From contig CBDEGU010000011.1 in assembly GCA_965238045.1 (NCBI GenBank), positions 124,001 to 188,000 on the forward strand: 64,000 bases of DNA, written 5' to 3'. Positions 59,898-64,000 of this stretch are shown piece after piece (position 1 is the first letter of the stretch; each line of letters begins with the position of its first letter). Position numbers and translations under genes: made by a program. Under the pieces are notes generated by a model. That model was not told where the DNA came from. It was given only the letters and a program-made list of their open reading frames with translations, and made no database searches. This DNA is from CBDEGU01 sp965238045. Lineage in GTDB: Bacteria; Acidobacteriota; Terriglobia; Bryobacterales; UBA6623.

Positions 59898-62405
59898 CTA
59901 TTTGGCTGTCATTAGCGGGTGGCCAAGGGTGTCGCCGCTGGCCTGGAAGCCGTTGTGGTCAACGTCTACGTAGATGGGGTTGGTGTAGGCGACTGGATGG
60001 TGGATGGATTGGCGGGCTCGTCCCCATCCCTTTTCGAGTGTTGAGTTCTCGCCGATCCCGACGACGATTAGATGCGCGTCTTGCTGCAGCATGACGCGAA
60101 TGGTTTCATCGAAGTTCACAACCCCGTCGCTGAACATGCCGGGGTTGAGATCGCGCCGGAAGTCGTATTGCTCGGGCTGGCGGCCGTTCACCAGTACCTG
60201 CACGCGGTCGATTTCGATCCAGTTGGGCGTCTGTACGTGGATCTTGAGGTCGATGAATCCCTCGCTGATCACGCTCGATCCGATGGGCAGGCCGTCGGCG
60301 GTGGTCACTTTCAGGAACGGGCCGTTGGTGATCATCATGCGTCCGGCCTTGGAGTTGCGGATGAGCTCGGCCGGGTCGATCTCGGCGGGGGAATCGGTCG
60401 AACTGGGAACGTAGGTGCGCCAGTCGCCGACGCCGCCGCCGAACACGCGATGGGCGTCGCTGACGGCGATACACCAGACATGGCGGCCTTGGTTGAGCAT
60501 TTGCAGCCAGCCGAACGTGCGGTTCGGCCCGCTGCGTCCGCCAATCCCTTTGTATGCGGGATTGAGGTTGAGAATCTCGGCGCTCCATACCTCGGCGGCG
60601 TCGATCAGTTTTTCGAAACCCGCAAAACCTCCGTCGTGAACGCCGTCCTGGTCGCGGTCAAAGAAGACGCTGCCGACCGAAGGATGATTGGCCTGCACCC
60701 AGCGGTCGGGGCCGCCACCAAAGAAGCGGACCTTGGATCGGGCGTTGGCTCCGGTGTCGTAGCGGGAGCCGGCGTCGAGGGTAGGCGTGCCCCAATTCCG
60801 CAGCACGACGGCGTTGATGCGCGGGTCGTAATTCCACAGCGGGGCGCCCCCGTTCTGCGCCAGCGGGTCGGGCCGCAGCGGGAAGGAGTTGAAGTGCTGT
60901 CCGCTGCCGGTCAGCTCGATGCCGGGGACGGTGCGGATGTGCTGGGCGAGACCCAGCCGCTCGATGTGCGGCGCCCAGTCGTAGATGCGATTGTGCTCGG
61001 TGGTGGGTGCAAACTCGACATGCTCGGCCGCGAAGTTGATAAGCCGGTCGCGGGTGTTGCAGTAGTTGTCGCCGCTGGGCGTGGAATGGGCGTGGTAGTC
61101 GGTGCTGACCCAGCCCGTGGTGTCGACGGTGCGGGTCAGGGTTGCGGTGAGGCTGGCGGTCTGGCCGGGGGCGACTTCGATGCGCTGCTCGAAGAGATCA
61201 AATTCGGGGCCGCGGGTGATGCGGATCAGATACTTGCCGGGAGGCACTTGCTGCAGTACATGGCCATCGTGGGTCTGGTACTGATGGTCGCCGCCGTGCG
61301 CACGGTAGTCGGTACCAAAATTCGGCGTCTCGGTCCCGCCGGCGCCGATGAACTGAACCTTACCGGGCGAGAGATTGCCGTCGCGGCCGCGGATTTCGAT
61401 CTTTACCATGGAGGCGGCCGAGACTTGCAGGTCGAACTGGGTTGTCTGGCCGGCGCGGACCGAGATGGAGCGTTCGAGTCCCGGGCGGCCGATGTCCTCG
61501 AAGCGGAGGTTGTGCGCGCCGGGAGGGAGGCGGAAGGAGACGCGTCCCTCGTTGTCGGGGTACTGGGCGAGGGTCTGTCCTTCGATTTCGGCTAGCAGAC
61601 GCCCGTGCACGGGCGGGTTGCCGCCGCTGTCGCGCAGAGAGCCGGAAACTTCTCCGGTCTCGCCGGTGAGAGAAGCCAGCAGGCCATAGGCGGCCAGAGG
61701 GGCGTCGGCGACAGTGAGCGCGACCTGGAAAACCTTCTCTTCGCCAGGCTGAAGCTCGAGCTGGCCGAGTGAGGATGTGTCGCCGACCGGTCCGGCGGCG
61801 TAGGCGCGTTTATCGAAGGCGTCGATGCTGTCGCCGACCATGACGGGGCCGAGTTGTTTCTCGTCCTCAAGGCCTTTCCAGACAGGGGCGGGCTGGATGG
61901 TTTTGGGGCCGGGTGACTCGTTGCGATAGGTGGAGGTGACGAGCACGTGCCGCCAGTCGTGTTCGAGGCGGTATTCGTGGCGGGTGTAGAGTCCATCGCC
62001 TTTCGGCGCCGTGCGAACGGCTTCGATGACGGCCGCGCCGCCCGAACCATCGTCGACAATTTTCACGTACGACATCTGACCGGCTTCACCGCCTGGACGG
62101 AAGGCGGTGAGCTGATCGTTGTCTTCCCCCCGCAGGTCGAGATCATACAAGCAGCCCTGAAGAACCTGGGTGTATTCGGTGGACATATTGGCGCGGCGCA
62201 ACGGCTGTGACCCGGAGACGAGCGCGTGGATCTTGTTGTTGCGAAGCACGAAGTCGCCTAGAATGCCGTCGGCCTCCTTGCCGGTGGGGAGCAGGTCGAG
62301 GTTGTGGCGGCCGATCTCGACCGCCTCGAGGCGATCCCTCTGGGCGGTGACGCCCCAGGTAAACAGCAGTACGAAAAGTGCGATCAGTGCGATTCTTGTT
62401 CTCAT
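59898..62405 (-). CDS. CehA/McbA-family metallohydrolase, exported
   Basis: This 835-residue protein starts at ATG 62405 (GAGAG upstream), which gives a signal peptide (TRIALIALFVLLFTWGVTA); an ORF extension to 62462 is not needed. Residues ~25-420 form beta-sandwich domains (including a carboxypeptidase-regulatory-like part with GRVSFRLPPGAHNLRFEDI). The PHP-type metallohydrolase domain follows, with GWVSTDYHAHSTPSGDNY (about residue 435), FAPTTEHNRIYDW, WVQANHPSVGSVFFD and WCIAVSDAHRVFG supplying the metal ligands. The family includes carbaryl hydrolases, but most members have no known substrate. Its stop is a few bases from the IS701 remnant, so the 3' end may have been altered; the C-terminus (DTLGHPLMTAK) nevertheless looks complete. 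Confidence 0.87.
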   Translation of the reverse strand: MRTRIALIALFVLLFTWGVTAQRDRLEAVEIGRHNLDLLPTGKEADGILGDFVLRNNKIHALVSGSQPLRRANMSTEYTQVLQGCLYDLDLRGEDNDQLTAFRPGGEAGQMSYVKIVDDGSGGAAVIEAVRTAPKGDGLYTRHEYRLEHDWRHVLVTSTYRNESPGPKTIQPAPVWKGLEDEKQLGPVMVGDSIDAFDKRAYAAGPVGDTSSLGQLELQPGEEKVFQVALTVADAPLAAYGLLASLTGETGEVSGSLRDSGGNPPVHGRLLAEIEGQTLAQYPDNEGRVSFRLPPGAHNLRFEDIGRPGLERSISVRAGQTTQFDLQVSAASMVKIEIRGRDGNLSPGKVQFIGAGGTETPNFGTDYRAHGGDHQYQTHDGHVLQQVPPGKYLIRITRGPEFDLFEQRIEVAPGQTASLTATLTRTVDTTGWVSTDYHAHSTPSGDNYCNTRDRLINFAAEHVEFAPTTEHNRIYDWAPHIERLGLAQHIRTVPGIELTGSGQHFNSFPLRPDPLAQNGGAPLWNYDPRINAVVLRNWGTPTLDAGSRYDTGANARSKVRFFGGGPDRWVQANHPSVGSVFFDRDQDGVHDGGFAGFEKLIDAAEVWSAEILNLNPAYKGIGGRSGPNRTFGWLQMLNQGRHVWCIAVSDAHRVFGGGVGDWRTYVPSSTDSPAEIDPAELIRNSKAGRMMITNGPFLKVTTADGLPIGSSVISEGFIDLKIHVQTPNWIEIDRVQVLVNGRQPEQYDFRRDLNPGMFSDGVVNFDETIRVMLQQDAHLIVVGIGENSTLEKGWGRARQSIHHPVAYTNPIYVDVDHNGFQASGDTLGHPLMTAK

Positions 62406-63008
62406 GGCAAGCTCTCGATTTTCAGCGATCGGTGCATCTGGCGGGATGCTTTTGTATACCACAGTCCGGGCATCTCGCTTGCGGTTGCGCGATGGCGGCG
62501 ACGCTCTTCGAGGTCGGGCTGGGCGTCGGCGCCTCTCCAGCGGCGAGTCATTGGGACACGGGCCGAGGGGAGGGAGACACGCCGCGGCGCGCCGGCGAAA
62601 TCCCCAAGCAATTCAAACGAAACCTCTTAGCGGCAGGGCGGTGGTGGTTCCCGGCGTGCGTATATGCAGGGTGAACTCGTGACAAACACACCTCTTTCAA
62701 TCTGCCCTCTGCTGAGCAAACTTCACCGGGCACGTCCCGGATCGATGCGGGCGACACTCGGCGGGGGGGCCTTTTTTTGGCGGGGTGCTGACTTCCTTTC
62801 AGGTACTGGCTTTCCTGGAGAATGGATGGATTTCCGGCAACTTTTTGGAGACGCGGACGCTGCCGGGGAAATGTGCGGGCATTTGCCATCCGTTGCCACG
62901 ACGGCCACCTGGAGAGCCGCTCTCCCAGGCTCGAACGGCACCGGTGCGTGGTCGTGACCTTCGGGTCCCTGCCTCGGTCATGCACCGATTCTGAACCGCG
63001 CTCGCCGG
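62406..63008. other. 603-bp spacer, no gene recognised
   Basis: The region lies between the starts/ends of two minus-strand genes. Several overlapping ORFs on both strands have no family character. A run of seven G followed by CC and T7 (62763-62778) is the only notable string. The CehA-like gene's promoter should lie at the left side. Confidence 0.45.
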
Positions 63009-64000
63009 TCAGTTGGCGGGCGCCAGCCCAGCTCCGCCATCGAACTGCTTCGAAGCGCCTGGCTCAAATAGCCGAAAGACGAAGAGGGCGCCCCCGCTGC
63101 GATAGTCGCGGAGCCAGGGCGCTCCCGGACCCGTATATCCCCCCACCGCTCCGCCCATGCCTGAGGCCACGGCAAGGTACTGCACCCCGCCGAGCCGATA
63201 CGTAACCGGACCACCGCGGATGCCCGAGCCGGTTTGGAACGACCACAGCAGTTCGCCAGTTTCATCGTCGTAGGCAAGCAGGTTGCCTTCCGCATCCCCG
63301 GTGAAGAGCAGTCCGCCCGCCGTGGCCAGCATGGATGCCGACATCGGTGATCGCGTTCGCACTTCCCAATCGGCTTCCCCCGTATCGGGATCAATGGCCA
63401 TCACTTTCCCGAACGCTTCACCGGGAATATACTTGAAGCCGCTGGGCCCCGGCGGCAGTCCCTGCTGCCTGGCTTTGACGCCGTAGTTATAGAACACGGC
63501 GCAGTTTTCGATCACCGGCAGGTAGACCCGGTGGGTGCGCGGGCTGTAGGCCATGCCGGACCACTGCTTGCCTCCGGCCGCGCCGGGGCAGACCTCGACT
63601 CCCTCGTAGCTGGGTATCGCACCGGAGTTCAGGAGCGGGCGCCCCTCCGGCGTGAAGCCCCTGCTCCAAGTCACACGAACGAAGGGCTTCGCGAAGAGGA
63701 ACTCGCCGCTGTTCCGGTCAATCGCGTAGAAGTAACCGTTGCGGTCGGCGTGAACGATGGCTTTCCGCGCCTCGCCTTCATGGCGGATGGTGACCGGAAT
63801 CGTCTCGTTGACGCCGTCGTAATCCCACAGGCCATGGGGCGTGAACTGGTAGTGCCATTTCAGCTTGCCGGTTTCCGGATCAAGCGCTACGACGGAGTTC
63901 GAGTACAGGTTGTCGCCCGGGCGGGCGTCGCCGTCGTATGCCGGAAACGGCTGCCCGACGCTCCAATAGATGAGATGCAACTCGGGGTCGTAGGTCCCGT
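63009..64000 (-). CDS. PQQ-dependent dehydrogenase, partial at window edge
   Basis: About 330 C-terminal residues are visible; the gene continues beyond 64000. Quinoprotein blocks are clear: DPETGKLKWHYQFTPHGLWD then YDGVNETIPVTI (the catalytic Asp and a following Asp, DYD), RKAIVHADRNGYFYAIDRNS, GKQWSGMAYSPRTHRVYLP, WSFQTGSGIRGGPVTYRLGG, and the C-terminal YLAVASGMGGAVGGYTGPGA. The DYD pattern resembles lanthanide-dependent enzymes. The closest relatives are probably alcohol dehydrogenases rather than XoxF itself, since the adjacent Cys-Cys and metal Glu blocks are outside the window. Confidence 0.88.
   Translation of the reverse strand, partial: GTYDPELHLIYWSVGQPFPAYDGDARPGDNLYSNSVVALDPETGKLKWHYQFTPHGLWDYDGVNETIPVTIRHEGEARKAIVHADRNGYFYAIDRNSGEFLFAKPFVRVTWSRGFTPEGRPLLNSGAIPSYEGVEVCPGAAGGKQWSGMAYSPRTHRVYLPVIENCAVFYNYGVKARQQGLPPGPSGFKYIPGEAFGKVMAIDPDTGEADWEVRTRSPMSASMLATAGGLLFTGDAEGNLLAYDDETGELLWSFQTGSGIRGGPVTYRLGGVQYLAVASGMGGAVGGYTGPGAPWLRDYRSGGALFVFRLFEPGASKQFDGGAGLAPAN

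Noticed and set aside
60072..61595. 507-codon ORF opposite the CehA-like gene
   Set aside because: It is antisense to a well-supported gene; long antisense frames are expected at this GC content and it has no recognisable motif.
62664..62957. Possible small gene in the 62406-63008 spacer
   Set aside because: The ORF is Gly/Arg/Trp-biased, has no ribosome site and competes with equal-length frames on both strands.
1..64000. CRISPR arrays, rRNA and tRNA genes
   Set aside because: I saw no regularly spaced identical repeats and no recognisable rRNA or tRNA cloverleaf. A covariance-model scan could still find a tRNA that I missed by eye.

Overview
The window looks like a high-GC bacterial chromosome segment, most likely from the Acidobacteriota (Bryobacterales/Solibacter-like). 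This is inferred from gene content, not from a marker gene: repeated PQQ beta-propeller enzymes, an XoxF-type methanol dehydrogenase, DUF2911, CehA/McbA, ACP-FAAL-PlsC and UMF1 proteins, LRR proteins and DnaE2. I saw no rRNA, tRNA or CRISPR array.

Layout. 1-6.1 kb: a Tat-exported SDR, a UbiA-type prenyltransferase, and a minus-strand run of a membrane protein, a B12/radical-SAM protein broken by an in-frame TAG, and a ceramidase-like protein. 6.2-7.8 kb: a sigma-54 activator whose C-terminal DNA-binding helix is cut off by an in-frame TAA. 8.2-12 kb: a lanthanide-type methanol oxidation cluster (xoxF, xoxJ and a cytochrome c fused to a DinB domain). 12.3-34.2 kb: a mobile-element landing zone with at least ten insertion sequences (IS1182, three IS1595 copies, two kinds of IS630, IS1-like, IS3/IS481-like, two IS256-like). 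They interrupt or truncate DUF2911, amidohydrolase, carboxypeptidase-regulatory and other genes. Surviving genes here are two PQQ-propeller proteins and a gamma-glutamyltransferase with a compensated frameshift. 34.3-40.7 kb: an exopolysaccharide sugar transferase, gene remnants, a frameshifted dnaE2 and an IS110 transposase.

40.9-62.4 kb is quiet and mostly intact. It holds a five-gene operon (two LRR proteins, ABC ATPase, FtsX-type permease, AttH/CrtC-like lipocalin), a large flagellin with a sigma-28-like promoter and a strong terminator, glutathione peroxidase, an ACP-FAAL-acyltransferase fusion followed by an MFS transporter, a lipoprotein, a TrmB-like regulator with an adjacent dyad, an L-rhamnonate-dehydratase-like enzyme, a 55-residue membrane peptide gene missed by length cut-offs, and a CehA/McbA metallohydrolase. 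A second PQQ dehydrogenase runs off the right edge.

How it fits together. The strongest functional modules are the XoxF cluster (periplasmic alcohol oxidation with its own cytochrome), the ACP-FAAL-PlsC plus MFS pair (a possible rearranged analogue of E. coli Aas/LplT lysophospholipid recycling), and the LRR-Att operon (envelope lipid or lipoprotein handling). The left two thirds carries many broken genes: two nonsense codons, several 1-bp indels in homopolymers, and several IS interruptions with clean target duplications. This suggests ongoing gene loss driven by IS activity, although the homopolymer indels could be sequencing errors.
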